Source of the DNA: Kiritimatiellia bacterium
GTDB taxonomy: Bacteria; Verrucomicrobiota; Kiritimatiellia; RFP12; UBA1067
DNA: 60,894 bases
Assembly (NCBI GenBank): GCA_017395505.1
Contig: JAFPUH010000056.1
Location: 1 to 60,894 of the forward strand
Reading direction: 5' to 3'
Shown: positions 7,719 through 16,116 of the stretch, one piece after another
Layout: each line of letters begins with the position of its first letter
How positions within the stretch are numbered: the stretch's first letter is position 1
Translations under genes and position numbers: made by a program
Notes under the pieces: model-generated
Database searches by the model: none
The model's input: only the letters and a program-made list of their open reading frames with translations
What the model was told of the DNA's origin: nothing

Positions 7719-8549
7719 TCATATGTCGAGCGGCGGATTTCTGACGTGGTTGGCCTTGCGTGTTTCGTACTTGTCGGGATAATATCGAAACGATGGGTTG
7801 AATCCTAGGTTGGGCGCGTGCATTTCGTCATGCTCGTTGGTGTTGCTCCAGTTGATGTTGTACTTTTCTTCCAACGCATATATTCCGTCGTTTGCCTTGT
7901 CCCTGTCGACCTTGCCGGTCTCGTCGTTGTATACGCCTTTCTTCTGATTCTGCCAATACTCGTCCCAAGCCTTCTCCAGAGCAGTGAAGAACGGCTTTTC
8001 CTGGCAGTGCTTCCACATGCGCGCGATGTGCGATTGCAGTGTCCTTGGAGTTATGCGCTTGTCCCTCGCGTCAATGAATGCCATCTGCTTGATGTCCTCG
8101 AACGCGATGTCCACGAACACGCTAGGGATGGGGGTCGTGTAGACTATGTTGGCGCGCGCCTCGTCCCACTGCTTCTCGTCAGGCTCTGTCTTCGCGGCTG
8201 TCGTCGCAGGATCCTTCTGCTTCGGGGCCGGCTTCGGCACGGATGGGTCGTTCTGTTCGCTCTTGTAGGCGTAGCCGTCCGAAAAGGGCACCACATACAC
8301 GTTGCAGGTGCGTCCGGCATGCTGCTCCTTTTGGATGACAAGATGCCCGTCTTTGCTCAAAGCCTTGATGTTGCGCAGCACCGTGCGCGAGTCGCATCCG
8401 AGTTCGTTGCCGAGCGTCGAGTATGAGGGATGGATTCTCTTGGTGCCTGGATGCATGTGCGATAGGAGCGCAAAAAGCAGAAGCTTCTGCGTTGGGTTGG
8501 CGTCTTGAAGTTCAAGTATGTGCCTTGCGTCGTGGTAGCTGATATTCAT
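7719..8549 (-). CDS. Helix-turn-helix protein (HTH_36-like), possible replication- or phage-type regulator
   Basis: 276 residues from the ATG at 8549, chosen because a TATAAT -10 (minus strand, 8578-8583) lies just upstream; an upstream in-frame extension would place the promoter inside the gene. The N-terminal 90 residues (PTQKLLLFALLSHMHPG, then YSTLGNELGCDSRTVLRNIK) are a winged-helix HTH_36-type domain, as in phage replication organisers. A Lys/Pro-rich linker follows (SVPKPAPKQKDPA). The C-terminal half (about 145-276) has no recognised domain. Palindrome arrays flank the gene on both sides, making it a candidate ligand; this is inference. Confidence 0.65.
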   Translation of the reverse strand: MNISYHDARHILELQDANPTQKLLLFALLSHMHPGTKRIHPSYSTLGNELGCDSRTVLRNIKALSKDGHLVIQKEQHAGRTCNVYVVPFSDGYAYKSEQNDPSVPKPAPKQKDPATTAAKTEPDEKQWDEARANIVYTTPIPSVFVDIAFEDIKQMAFIDARDKRITPRTLQSHIARMWKHCQEKPFFTALEKAWDEYWQNQKKGVYNDETGKVDRDKANDGIYALEEKYNINWSNTNEHDEMHAPNLGFNPSFRYYPDKYETRKANHVRNPPLDI

Positions 8550-8577
8550 CTTTTGTTGTCTCGTTTCTGTACCTGAT

Positions 8578-8583
8578 ATTATA
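8578..8583 (-). promoter_or_regulatory. -10 element for the HTH gene
   Basis: On the minus strand the sequence reads TTTGGTATAATATC, with TATAAT at 8583-8578, about 28 nt before the ATG at 8549. No clear Shine-Dalgarno sequence separates them. Confidence 0.75.
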
Positions 8584-8703
8584 CCAAAAATCACCCCACA
8601 ACTCAACGCGCCTACGCGGTTGATGTTGACTTTTTCCTTTTCCAAAATAAAAACTCAACAACTTTACTATTGTTTTTTTTCCTATCTATTTATACTATAC
8701 TGT

Positions 8704-8781
8704 GACACCTTGACATGTGACACACGACATGATGTCATCAGAGCCCTGACATGGTGTCACCATACACATGACAAAGTGTCA
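8704..8781. repeat. Palindrome array D, 22-bp pitch (core TGACA-n-TGTCA)
   Basis: Four units start at 8704, 8726, 8748 and 8770, exactly 22 bp apart: GACACCTTGACA, GACATGATGTCA, GACATGGTGTCA and GACAAAGTGTCA. The outward half-site is TGTCA. It lies directly downstream (plus strand) of a T-rich and AT-rich stretch (8630-8700) ahead of the divergent HTH gene. Confidence 0.8.
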
Positions 8782-8803
8782 GGTATGAGCTGCGGATGGC
8801 GCT

Positions 8804-9001
8804 ATTAGGCAATGAGGCATGGTCAGTTAGGCAAGAGTCTAATCACCGGACGATTGCCCTACAATCGACGGACGATTGGGTGGCAATCACCGGATGATAT
8901 AGCTCCAAGGACCGGATGATTATAGTCTAATCACCGGATGATTATAGACATATCATCGGATGATTATAGAGTAATCACCGGACGATTGTCGACTAGCCTA
9001 A
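8804..9001. repeat. Palindrome array C, 22-bp pitch (core AATCACC-GGATGATT)
   Basis: Seven units with centres at 8847.5, 8869.5, 8891.5, 8913.5, 8935.5, 8957.5 and 8979.5, exactly 22 bp apart; outward half-sites are GGATGATTA or GGTGATTA-like. Two units to the left (about 8803 and 8825) carry TTAGGCAA at the same pitch, and the reverse complement GCCTAA closes the right end (8996-9001), so the array has matching inverted ends. It continues array D with a phase change. Confidence 0.85.
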
Positions 9002-9134
9002 CCGACCTTGCCGAACTACGCAAGAGACCTGCGTCGCTATGGGGTCGTACCCCATTGACTAAGCGAAGGTTGAGCTTGCAAATATGGTGCGGAAAATGTG
9101 CAGCTGGGCGCTGGCATGGTGGAGAAATATTTGG

Positions 9135-9140
9135 TATAAT
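9135..9140 (+). promoter_or_regulatory. -10 element for dapA, near-leaderless
   Basis: TTTGGTATAATATCC, with TATAAT at 9135-9140 and 12 nt to the ATG at 9153. A start about 7 nt downstream of the -10 leaves only about 5 nt of leader and no room for a normal ribosome binding site. Confidence 0.75.
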
Positions 9141-9152
9141 ATCCGACCAGTT

Positions 9153-10034
9153 ATGAAGATATCAGGTACCATAACGGCGATGGTCACACCATTCGCCGCT
9201 GACGGATCGGTTGACTATGTCCGTCTCAGTGAGATTGTCGAAGAGCAGGTTGCGGCGGGTATCGACGGAATCTGCGCCGTCGGAACAAGCGGCGAATCGC
9301 CCACGCTTTCGCACGAGGAGCATCATGAGGTGATCGCGAAGACGATCGAGTTTGCGGCAGGTCGCACGAAGATAGTAGCCGGTACGGGAGCCAACTCGAC
9401 GAGCGAGGCGATTTCGCTCACCAAGGCCGCGATTTCGATGGGCGGCGCGGATGCGACGCTTCAGGTTACGCCCTATTACAACAAGCCGAACGCCGAGGGA
9501 CTTTACCGCCACTTCATGACGGTCGCCGACCTTGGTCTGCCGGTGATACTTTACAATGTGCCTGGCAGGGCCGGGCGCGAGATTCCGCTTGATGTGGTTG
9601 TTCGCCTTGCGAAGCACGAGAACATAATCGCAATCAAGGAGGCGGCGGGTTCGGTGGACCGTGTTTCCGCAATCAAGGCGGCGCTCCCCGACTTTACGGT
9701 GCTTTCGGGCGACGATTCGCTGGCGCTGCCGATGATATCGGTTGGTGCGGAGGGCGTAATCTCCGTCGCGTCGAACGTAATTCCGCGCGAAATGGGCGAG
9801 ATGGTTCGCCTGGCGCTCGCCGGCGATTTCGCGGCGGCACGCGCGCTGCACTTCAAGTATTACAGCCTCTTCCATGACCTCTTCATCGATGTGAACCCGG
9901 TGATGGTCAAGGAGGCTTTGGCTCTTATGGGCAAGATCGAGCGCGTATTCCGTCTGCCGCTCTGCGAGACGACGGACGCCAACCTCGCCAGGATGAGGGC
10001 GACGCTAGCTTCGCTCGGGCTTCTGAAGGGCTGA
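9153..10034 (+). CDS. dapA: 4-hydroxy-tetrahydrodipicolinate synthase
   Basis: 293 residues, normal for DapA. It condenses pyruvate with aspartate semialdehyde in the lysine/diaminopimelate pathway, which also feeds peptidoglycan. Motifs: GTSGESPTLS (substrate loop), YYNKP, LYNVPGRAG and IKEAAGS with the Schiff-base Lys. ATG 9153 is chosen over upstream codons because it opens MKISGTITAMVTPF, the standard N-terminus, and lies just after the -10. First core gene after the accessory region; cysS follows 21 nt later. Confidence 0.95.
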   Translation: MKISGTITAMVTPFAADGSVDYVRLSEIVEEQVAAGIDGICAVGTSGESPTLSHEEHHEVIAKTIEFAAGRTKIVAGTGANSTSEAISLTKAAISMGGADATLQVTPYYNKPNAEGLYRHFMTVADLGLPVILYNVPGRAGREIPLDVVVRLAKHENIIAIKEAAGSVDRVSAIKAALPDFTVLSGDDSLALPMISVGAEGVISVASNVIPREMGEMVRLALAGDFAAARALHFKYYSLFHDLFIDVNPVMVKEALALMGKIERVFRLPLCETTDANLARMRATLASLGLLKG

Positions 10035-10055
10035 ACTTCGCAAGGAGATTCGACA

Positions 10056-11411
10056 ATGCAGGTTTTCAACAGTCTCACAAGGCGCAATGAGGAGCTTAAG
10101 CCTCTCGAGGGCAACGAGATACGCCTTTACACTTGCGGTCCGACGGTCTACAACTTCGCGCACATCGGCAACTTCAGGGCGTATGCGTTCGAGGATATCC
10201 TAAGGCGCGTCGTGCAGTTCGACGGAATGAAGATAAGGCAGGTCATGAACCTGACCGACGTCGACGACAAGACCATTCGCGGGGCGAATGCGGCGGGCGT
10301 CGCGCTTACCGATTACACCAAGACTTACAAGGATGCGTTCTTCGCCGATCTGAAGAAGCTTAACATTCAGCCGGCGGAGGTGTATCCTGCTGCGACCGAC
10401 CACATTCCGGAGATGATATCGCTCGTCTCGAAGTTGATTGAGAAGGGCGTGGCCTACAAAAGCGACGACGGGTCGGTCTACTTCAACGTGAGAAAGTTCC
10501 CTGGCTACGGCAAGCTGGCTCATATCGACTTCGATCATCAGCAGACCGGCGCCAGGTGCGCGGCCGACGAATACGACAAGGAGAATGTCGGTGACTTCGC
10601 GCTTTGGAAGGCTTGGGAGGAGAGCGACGGCCCGGTAGGATGGGATTCTCCATGGGGACGCGGACGTCCGGGCTGGCACATCGAGTGCTCGGCGATGTCG
10701 ATGAAGTATTTGGGAGAGACGTTCGACTTGCATACTGGCGGAATCGACAACCTTTTCCCGCACCATGAGAACGAAATCGCCCAGGCCGAGGCCGCGACGG
10801 GCAAGCCATTCGTCAAGACATGGATGCATTGCGCCCACCTGAGGGTCAACGGCGAGAAGATGTCCAAGTCGGCCGGCAACTTCTTTACTCTTCGCGACTT
10901 GATCGAAAAGGGCTACACTGGGCGCGAAATACGCTATGTCCTCATAAATGCCCACTACCGTCAGGGGCTCAACTTCGCGTTCAGCGCACTCGAGGATGCG
11001 CGCAAGGCGCTTGCGAGGATTGACGCCTGCGTCGAGAGGGCGACCGACGGCGAGGCTCCCGACTGGGCCAAGGCGCATCTCGACGATTTCACCGCTGCAG
11101 TCAACGACGACCTAAACATGCCAAAGGCGTTTGCAGCGCTCTTCGAGCTTGTGCGCGACACGAATGCGCATGGCGGCGGATCTGTGCTCGGCGTATTCAA
11201 GCGTATGGATGAGGTGCTCGGCGTGATCTTTTTCGGCAAGGCGGAGAAGGCGGAGGTTCCCGCCGAGATACAGGCGCTGCTGGATCAGCGCGCCGAGGCA
11301 CGCAAGGCGAAGAACTGGGCCGAGTCCGACAGGTTGCGAGACGAAATCGCTGCGGCCGGTTGGCTGGTCAAGGATTCACGTGAAGGGCAAAGCGTAACAA
11401 AGAAGGCCTGA
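10056..11411 (+). CDS. cysS: Cysteinyl-tRNA synthetase
   Basis: 451 residues, full length. Class I synthetase charging tRNA-Cys. Visible: YTCGPTVYN and the HIGH-type motif AHIGNFR (residues about 35-41), the zinc/Cys-binding WHIECSAMS and HTGGIDNLFPHHENE, then KMSKS as EKMSKSAGN. Preceded by AAGGAGATT. A small GCCTG/CAGGC hairpin surrounds the stop codon, yet trxA follows closely, so the genes may be co-transcribed. Confidence 0.97.
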   Translation: MQVFNSLTRRNEELKPLEGNEIRLYTCGPTVYNFAHIGNFRAYAFEDILRRVVQFDGMKIRQVMNLTDVDDKTIRGANAAGVALTDYTKTYKDAFFADLKKLNIQPAEVYPAATDHIPEMISLVSKLIEKGVAYKSDDGSVYFNVRKFPGYGKLAHIDFDHQQTGARCAADEYDKENVGDFALWKAWEESDGPVGWDSPWGRGRPGWHIECSAMSMKYLGETFDLHTGGIDNLFPHHENEIAQAEAATGKPFVKTWMHCAHLRVNGEKMSKSAGNFFTLRDLIEKGYTGREIRYVLINAHYRQGLNFAFSALEDARKALARIDACVERATDGEAPDWAKAHLDDFTAAVNDDLNMPKAFAALFELVRDTNAHGGGSVLGVFKRMDEVLGVIFFGKAEKAEVPAEIQALLDQRAEARKAKNWAESDRLRDEIAAAGWLVKDSREGQSVTKKA

Positions 11412-11438
11412 AAACAGGCGGAAGGGTAGGATAATATC

Positions 11439-11744
11439 ATGGTAAAGCATGTAAAGACACAGGCTGAATTCGACGCGGCGATAGCGTCAGGCAATGTGCT
11501 GGTCGACTTCTGGGCGACGTGGTGCGGACCTTGCATGATGATGGGCGAGAGCATCGACAGCGAGCTTCTGCCTGCGATGCCCGATCTGACCGTCGTGAAG
11601 GTGGATGTCGACGAGGCTCCGGAGATTGCGGCAAAGTTTGGAGTTATGTCGATTCCGGCGCTGTTCTGCTTCAAGAACGGCGAGAAGGCGGCGGCTTATG
11701 TGGGCGTCACAGATGTCGCTGAAATCAAGAGCGTTTTCGGGTGA
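11439..11744 (+). CDS. trxA: Thioredoxin
   Basis: 101 residues. Cytosolic disulfide reductase with the active site WCGPC (Cys29 and Cys32) in DFWATWCGPCMMMGE and the conserved cis-Pro region MSIPALFCF. No signal peptide. GGAAGGG upstream serves as the ribosome site. An ATAATAT sequence lies only 3 nt before the ATG, too close to be a -10 for this start. Probably read from the cysS transcript. Confidence 0.93.
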   Translation: MVKHVKTQAEFDAAIASGNVLVDFWATWCGPCMMMGESIDSELLPAMPDLTVVKVDVDEAPEIAAKFGVMSIPALFCFKNGEKAAAYVGVTDVAEIKSVFG

Positions 11745-11748
11745 ACTA

Positions 11749-11783
11749 CCCCCCTTGCGCGTTTCGGCAAAAAACGGTATAAT
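11749..11783 (+). promoter_or_regulatory. Promoter of rpmE with C-tract -35
   Basis: CCCCCC (11749-11754), TTGCGC (11755-11760), a 17-nt spacer and TATAAT (11778-11783). It begins right after the trxA stop codon. The CCCCCTTG form recurs before tRNA-Leu, rpsL and pal. Confidence 0.85.
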
Positions 11784-11815
11784 ATACACTCAATTTTCTA
11801 AAGGAAAGAAGAAAC

Positions 11816-12022
11816 ATGAAAAAGGACATCCATCCGGCATACGGCGACGCCACGATCACCTGCGCGTGCGGCAACGTCATCCATACTCGTTCCACGAAGA
11901 AGGAGATGACGGTCAACACCTGCTCTGCGTGCCATCCCTATTTCACCGGCCAGAAAACGATGGTCGATACTGAGGGCCGCGTCGACTCCTTCAAGAAGCG
12001 CTACGCGAAGTTCGCGAAGTAA
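11816..12022 (+). CDS. rpmE: 50S ribosomal protein L31
   Basis: 68 residues. Zinc-containing (C+) form with Cys16, Cys18, Cys36 and Cys39 in TCACGN and NTCSACHPYFTG. Start supported by AAAGGAAAGAAG. It has its own strong promoter and leads an operon with prfA and ybgC. Confidence 0.95.
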   Translation: MKKDIHPAYGDATITCACGNVIHTRSTKKEMTVNTCSACHPYFTGQKTMVDTEGRVDSFKKRYAKFAK

Positions 12023-12025
12023 GCT

Positions 12026-13102
12026 TTGGTCGACGTCGACAGAATCAAAAACGTATTGGGTCGTTTGGTGTCCGTCGAAGCGGACCTGGGCGACCCAAAT
12101 GTTTTGTCGGATGCGAAGCGTTACCGCGCTACGCTGAGGGATCATGCCTTTTTGAAGAAGCTTGAGTCCGCCTTTGCGGCGTACGAAAAGGCACTTTCCG
12201 ATATCGAGGGCAACAAAGCTCTTCTCGAAGATCCCGATTTCAAGGCCGAGGCAGAGGCCGAGATAGCCAGTCTGACCGATAGGCTGCCTGAGCTTGAGCG
12301 CCGCCTTCTCGGTGCATTGCTGCCGCCAGATCCGTTCGAGGGCAGAAACGCGGTCATGGAGATTCGTGCAGGAACCGGCGGCGAGGAGGCGGCACTTTTC
12401 GCGGGCGACCTGTTCAGGATGTATTCCCGCTACTGCGAGGCGCACGGATGGAAGGTGTCCGTAATGCATGCGAACGCGACATCGCTTGACGGATACAAGG
12501 AGATCGTCTTCACCGTGATGGGCGAAGGTGCCTACGGCCGCTTCAGGTTCGAGTCTGGGGGCCATCGCGTGCAGCGCGTGCCGGAGACTGAGGCTCAGGG
12601 CAGGATACACACCTCGGCCGCGACGGTGGTGGTTTTCCCGGAGGCAGATGAAGAGGATGAACTCGACATCCCAGAGAAGGATATAAGAATCGACCTCTTC
12701 TGCGCAGGAGGTGCGGGCGGCCAGCATGTGAACAAGACAGAGAGCGCTGTGCGCATGACACACCTGCCGACGGGTCTTGTGGCGGTATGTCAGGACGAGC
12801 GCAGCCAGCAGCGCAACCGAGAGAAGTGCTTCGCCACGCTAAAGGCGAGAATACTCGACTTCAAGCGCCGAGAGGAGGAGGCCAAGCTTGGCGCCGACAG
12901 GCTGTCGCTGCGCGGCTCCGGCGACAGGTCGGAGCGGATACGCACCTACAACTTTCCGCAGAACAGGATGACCGACCACAGGATAGACCTGACGCTCTAT
13001 TCTCTTGACCGCATCATCGAGGGCGATATGGACGCACTCCTGGACGCCCTGGCGGCGAACGATCTAGATCAGCGCATAAAGCTCGCGCTGGAAAGGAAGT
13101 GA
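12026..13102 (+). CDS. prfA: Peptide chain release factor 1
   Basis: 358 residues, full length. Reads UAA/UAG stop codons and releases the peptide through the GGQ loop in GAGGQHVNKTESAVR, an RF1-type context; RVPETEAQGRIHTSAA also fits RF1. The start appears to be TTG at 12026, 3 nt after rpmE, since no ATG lies near the conserved N-terminus. No prmC/hemK methylase gene is adjacent. Confidence 0.93.
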   Translation: MVDVDRIKNVLGRLVSVEADLGDPNVLSDAKRYRATLRDHAFLKKLESAFAAYEKALSDIEGNKALLEDPDFKAEAEAEIASLTDRLPELERRLLGALLPPDPFEGRNAVMEIRAGTGGEEAALFAGDLFRMYSRYCEAHGWKVSVMHANATSLDGYKEIVFTVMGEGAYGRFRFESGGHRVQRVPETEAQGRIHTSAATVVVFPEADEEDELDIPEKDIRIDLFCAGGAGGQHVNKTESAVRMTHLPTGLVAVCQDERSQQRNREKCFATLKARILDFKRREEEAKLGADRLSLRGSGDRSERIRTYNFPQNRMTDHRIDLTLYSLDRIIEGDMDALLDALAANDLDQRIKLALERK

Positions 13103-13105
13103 TAC

Positions 13106-13501
13106 ATGAGAAAAGTCACTATGGAATATCGCGTGCCGTACGCAGACACCGATCAGATGGGGGTCGTCTACTACGGCAACTACCTTACTCTCTTCGAGCG
13201 CGCCAGGAACGAGCTTATGCGTGCATGCGGCTATACATATCGCGAGTGCGAGGCCGAGGGGTGGATGCTGCCGGTAATACACGCCGAGCTGGACTACAAG
13301 AGTCCCGCGAAATACGACGATCTTCTCGAAGTCACGGCCTATGTTCAGGAGGCGAAGGGCGTAAGGCTCGAGATCGCCTGCGAAGTCAGGCGCAAAGGCG
13401 AGGCGCAGATTCTCGTAAAGGGTTTCACGCGCCACTGCTTCGTTTCCACCGAGACGTTCCGTCCGATAGCTCCGCCCGAAAAGCTGATGGCGGTTCTTTG
13501 A
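13106..13501 (+). CDS. ybgC: YbgC-type acyl-CoA thioesterase (4HBT hotdog fold)
   Basis: 131 residues. The catalytic Asp motif YADTDQMGVVYYGNYLTLFE is typical of the YbgC/FadM group, which hydrolyses short acyl-CoA or acyl-ACP and is often linked to the Tol-Pal/envelope lipid system. It starts 3 nt after prfA with GGAAAGGAAGTG upstream. The exact substrate is not predictable. Confidence 0.85.
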   Translation: MRKVTMEYRVPYADTDQMGVVYYGNYLTLFERARNELMRACGYTYRECEAEGWMLPVIHAELDYKSPAKYDDLLEVTAYVQEAKGVRLEIACEVRRKGEAQILVKGFTRHCFVSTETFRPIAPPEKLMAVL

Positions 13502-13510
13502 TGGTTTTGG

Positions 13511-13516
13511 TATAAT
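13511..13516 (+). promoter_or_regulatory. -10 element for the SurA-like gene
   Basis: TTTTGGTATAATATCC with TATAAT at 13511-13516, followed by a 22-nt leader that includes the ribosome site TTGGAG before ATG 13539. Confidence 0.75.
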
Positions 13517-13538
13517 ATCCACAAGACTTGGAGAACAT

Positions 13539-14438
13539 ATGATTAAGAGAGAAGTCAAAACGGCATGCCTTGCGCTTTGCGTCGCAGCAATTGCCGGCAT
13601 GTGCGCGGCTGTCGAGGTAGACGGTATCGCGGCCAAGGTCAATTCGTCCGTCATACTCAGAAGCGATGTCATGCTTGAGATGCGTCGCGCCGGGCTCTCG
13701 CCTGACAGGTATGAGGCCGTGCTGAAGGAGATGATCGAGCGCAAGCTCATACTCAAGGCCGCGGCCGAGTCGAAGATGACTATGCAGGAGTGGGTTATCG
13801 AGAACCGCATACGCGAAATCATACAGCGTGGATTCGGTGGCGACCGCAACAAGCTGATGGAGACGCTTTCGCAACAGAAGATATCGTATCCCGAATGGCG
13901 CCAGAGGATGGTTGACGATATGGTCGTATCCGCCATGCGTTGGCAGGTTATCGACAAGAACATGGTTGCCTCGCCTGCTCGCATGCGCGAGGAGTACGCC
14001 AACAATCCCGAACGCTACATGGCAGGCGGAACGACCACCATCTCGGTCATCCTGCTCAAGCCTGAGGATGCCGAAAAGCGCGACGAGGTGACAGAAGCGC
14101 TTAAGACGATGTCGTTCGCCGATGTCGCCCGCGAGTATTCCGCAGATTCACGCGCTTCGGAGGGCGGCGTCTGGAAGGATATCGTGCCGGCGGATGTCTT
14201 CCGTCAGGAGGTCTGCAAGGAGATCGCCGAAATGCCAGTCGGCACGCTAAGCAACTGGATCGATCTCGACGGGTGGAGCTTCCTTTTGCGCAAGGATGAA
14301 GAGAATCAGCTTCATACACGCAGCTTCGCCGAGGCGTATGACGACATCGAACGCAACGTGCGCGAAGAGATGGCGCTCGAGCAGTATGACAAGTGGATCG
14401 AGCGCCTAATGTCGGAATCTTACATAAAGGTAATGTGA
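13539..14438 (+). CDS. SurA-like periplasmic peptidyl-prolyl isomerase
   Basis: 299 residues. Signal peptide (KTACLALCVAAIAGMCA) and then a SurA N-domain (VDGIAAKVNSSVILRSDVM). A parvulin-like domain lies around residues 165-265 (ISVILL, FADVAREYSADSRASEGGVW, LLRKDEE). Predicted to fold outer-membrane proteins in the periplasm; only one parvulin domain is seen, where E. coli SurA has two. tatA follows 13 nt later. A second PpiC lipoprotein is at 49405. Confidence 0.8.
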   Translation: MIKREVKTACLALCVAAIAGMCAAVEVDGIAAKVNSSVILRSDVMLEMRRAGLSPDRYEAVLKEMIERKLILKAAAESKMTMQEWVIENRIREIIQRGFGGDRNKLMETLSQQKISYPEWRQRMVDDMVVSAMRWQVIDKNMVASPARMREEYANNPERYMAGGTTTISVILLKPEDAEKRDEVTEALKTMSFADVAREYSADSRASEGGVWKDIVPADVFRQEVCKEIAEMPVGTLSNWIDLDGWSFLLRKDEENQLHTRSFAEAYDDIERNVREEMALEQYDKWIERLMSESYIKVM

Positions 14439-14451
14439 AAGGAGTAAAGCG

Positions 14452-14631
14452 ATGAGACCTGGAATATGGCAGCTTCTTATAGTGATTCTCATAATCGTCG
14501 TCATATTCGGCGGCAAGAAGATTCCTGAGCTGGCGCGTTCGCTCGGCAAGGCGAAGGGCGAGTTCAAGAAGGGCCTGGCGGAGGGCGAGAAGGCTGAATC
14601 CGAGGCGTCTGAGGCCCCTGAAGCCAAGTGA
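14452..14631 (+). CDS. tatA: TatA-type Sec-independent translocase subunit
   Basis: 59 residues. One N-terminal membrane helix (LLIVILIIVVIF), then the FGGKKIPELARSLGKA hinge and amphipathic helix, and an acidic tail (EKAESEASEAPEAK). Forms the export pore with TatC. AAAGGAGT precedes the ATG. It overlaps uvrC (GTGA). tatC and a longer TatA/B gene are 42 kb away at 56852-57860. Confidence 0.9.
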   Translation: MRPGIWQLLIVILIIVVIFGGKKIPELARSLGKAKGEFKKGLAEGEKAESEASEAPEAK

Positions 14632-16103
14632 CGGATCTCATACGAGAGCGGCTCAAGTCCGTTCCGAACCGCCCCGGCTGCTATCTCATGCGAGATCGCC
14701 GGGGCGTCATAATCTATGTCGGCAAGGCCAAGAACCTGCGCCGGCGCGTTTTGAGCTACTTCCGGCCAGGCGCAAAGCATGCGCCGAAGGTGCGTTCGAT
14801 GGTCGAGACGGTCTACGACTTCGAGTTCATGACGGTAAAGAATGAAGCCGAAGCCTTGCTTACCGAAGCATCCCTTATAAAGCGGCACAAGCCACACTTC
14901 AACATACTGATGCGCGATGACAAGCGCTATCTTGCGCTTAGGGCCAATCCGTCTGACATGTGGCCCCGTTTCTCCTGCGTCAGGATTGTCAGGGATGACG
15001 GCGCAAGGTATTTCGGACCTTTCCCCTCGGCTCCAGTTGTACGGGCGGCGAAGGATTTCGTCGAAAAGCGCTACGGTATACGTGAGTGCGATGCGCTTGT
15101 GCCTGACGAGGAGAGCCACCGTCACTGCTTGGCGGATGTGATACGCACTTGTTCCGCACCATGTCTGGGCCGCATATCGGAAGCGGAATACCGCACACGT
15201 TTCGAGGAGGCGTGCGAGTTTCTCGAGGGGCGCCGTCCGGAGGTGTTCGCGGAAATCGAGGAGCGCATGACCATTGCCGCCAATGCCCAGGATTTCGAGG
15301 CCGCAGCGAGGTGGCGTGACACGCTTTTCGCGCTTAAGGAGATGACGAAGGCGCATTTTGTCCGCAAAACCCCTCAGATGCGCCGCGATGATGCCGCGCA
15401 GGGATTGGCAGACCTGGCAAAGGCCATCGGACTTGCCAAGCCGCCCCGTATAATCGAGTGTGTGGACATTTCGAATCTGTTCGGCACCCATTCTGTAGCT
15501 TCGCTCGTTGTCGCGCGCGACGGACTGCCCGATCGGCGGTATTACAGGCATTTCAAGATAAAGACGGTAGTCGGAGCGGACGATCCAAGATCCATGGCTG
15601 AAGTCGTGAGGCGAAGATATGGCCCCAGTTCGACGTTGCTTGAGACTTCCCCTCGCGCCGACCTGTTCATATGCGACGGCGGCATAACCCAGCTTCGCGC
15701 GGCACGTGCCGCGTTCGCAGAAATCGGCGTAACTGACATACCCACTGTCGGTCTGGCCGAACGTCAGGAGGAAATCGTGCTGGACGATGGGCGCGAAAAC
15801 CTTCTACTGCCGCGTGACTCTCAGGCCCTTTTTGTCTGCACCAGGCTTCGCGACGAGGCTCACAGGTTCGCTATAACATACCACCGAAACCTTCGCGAGA
15901 AGTCGATCAGGGAATCGGTTTTGGACGAGGTGCCAGGTATCGGCGAGGCGAAGAAGGTCAAACTTCTGAAGACATTCAAGTCGATATACGGCATCGCTCG
16001 GGCAGATGTTGCCGACATAGCAAAGGTGGCGGGCGTGGGCGAAACCACCGCTGAAGCGGTGTCAAAGGCGGCGCAATCCGTTGTCACGCGGCAATTCGTT
16101 TGA
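14628..16103 (+). CDS. uvrC: UvrABC system protein C (excinuclease subunit)
   Basis: 491 residues, shorter than the roughly 600 typical, yet all domains are present: GIY-YIG nuclease (RPGCYLMRDRRGVIIYVGKAKNL split over residues 15-37), Cys-rich region (HCLADVIRTCSAPCLGR), UVR motif (AQDFEAAARWRDTL), RNase H-like endonuclease (ECVDISNLFGTHSVAS, CDGG), and tandem HhH (VPGIGEAKK, VAGVGETTAE). Nucleotide excision repair, dual incision. Start GTG overlaps the tatA stop. Confidence 0.95.
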   Translation: MTDLIRERLKSVPNRPGCYLMRDRRGVIIYVGKAKNLRRRVLSYFRPGAKHAPKVRSMVETVYDFEFMTVKNEAEALLTEASLIKRHKPHFNILMRDDKRYLALRANPSDMWPRFSCVRIVRDDGARYFGPFPSAPVVRAAKDFVEKRYGIRECDALVPDEESHRHCLADVIRTCSAPCLGRISEAEYRTRFEEACEFLEGRRPEVFAEIEERMTIAANAQDFEAAARWRDTLFALKEMTKAHFVRKTPQMRRDDAAQGLADLAKAIGLAKPPRIIECVDISNLFGTHSVASLVVARDGLPDRRYYRHFKIKTVVGADDPRSMAEVVRRRYGPSSTLLETSPRADLFICDGGITQLRAARAAFAEIGVTDIPTVGLAERQEEIVLDDGRENLLLPRDSQALFVCTRLRDEAHRFAITYHRNLREKSIRESVLDEVPGIGEAKKVKLLKTFKSIYGIARADVADIAKVAGVGETTAEAVSKAAQSVVTRQFV

Positions 16104-16109
16104 TATAAT
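16104..16109 (+). promoter_or_regulatory. -10 element for rnhC, leaderless
   Basis: TGATATAATATCC: TATAAT at 16104-16109 directly after the uvrC stop codon, then 7 nt, then ATG at 16117. Transcription would start at or next to the A of the start codon. Confidence 0.75.
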
Positions 16110-16116
16110 ATCCTCA

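Noticed and set aside
7512..9001. CRISPR array
   Set aside because: Pitch of 22-23 bp leaves no room for 30-nt unique spacers, units are degenerate palindromes, and no cas genes are present.
11430..11435. GATAAT as a leaderless promoter for trxA
   Set aside because: Only 3 nt separate it from the ATG, so transcription would begin after the start codon; a ribosome site (GGAAGGG) indicates ordinary initiation.
14628..16103. uvrC as a truncated gene
   Set aside because: Although about 100 residues short, all domains from GIY-YIG to the tandem HhH are present and in frame.
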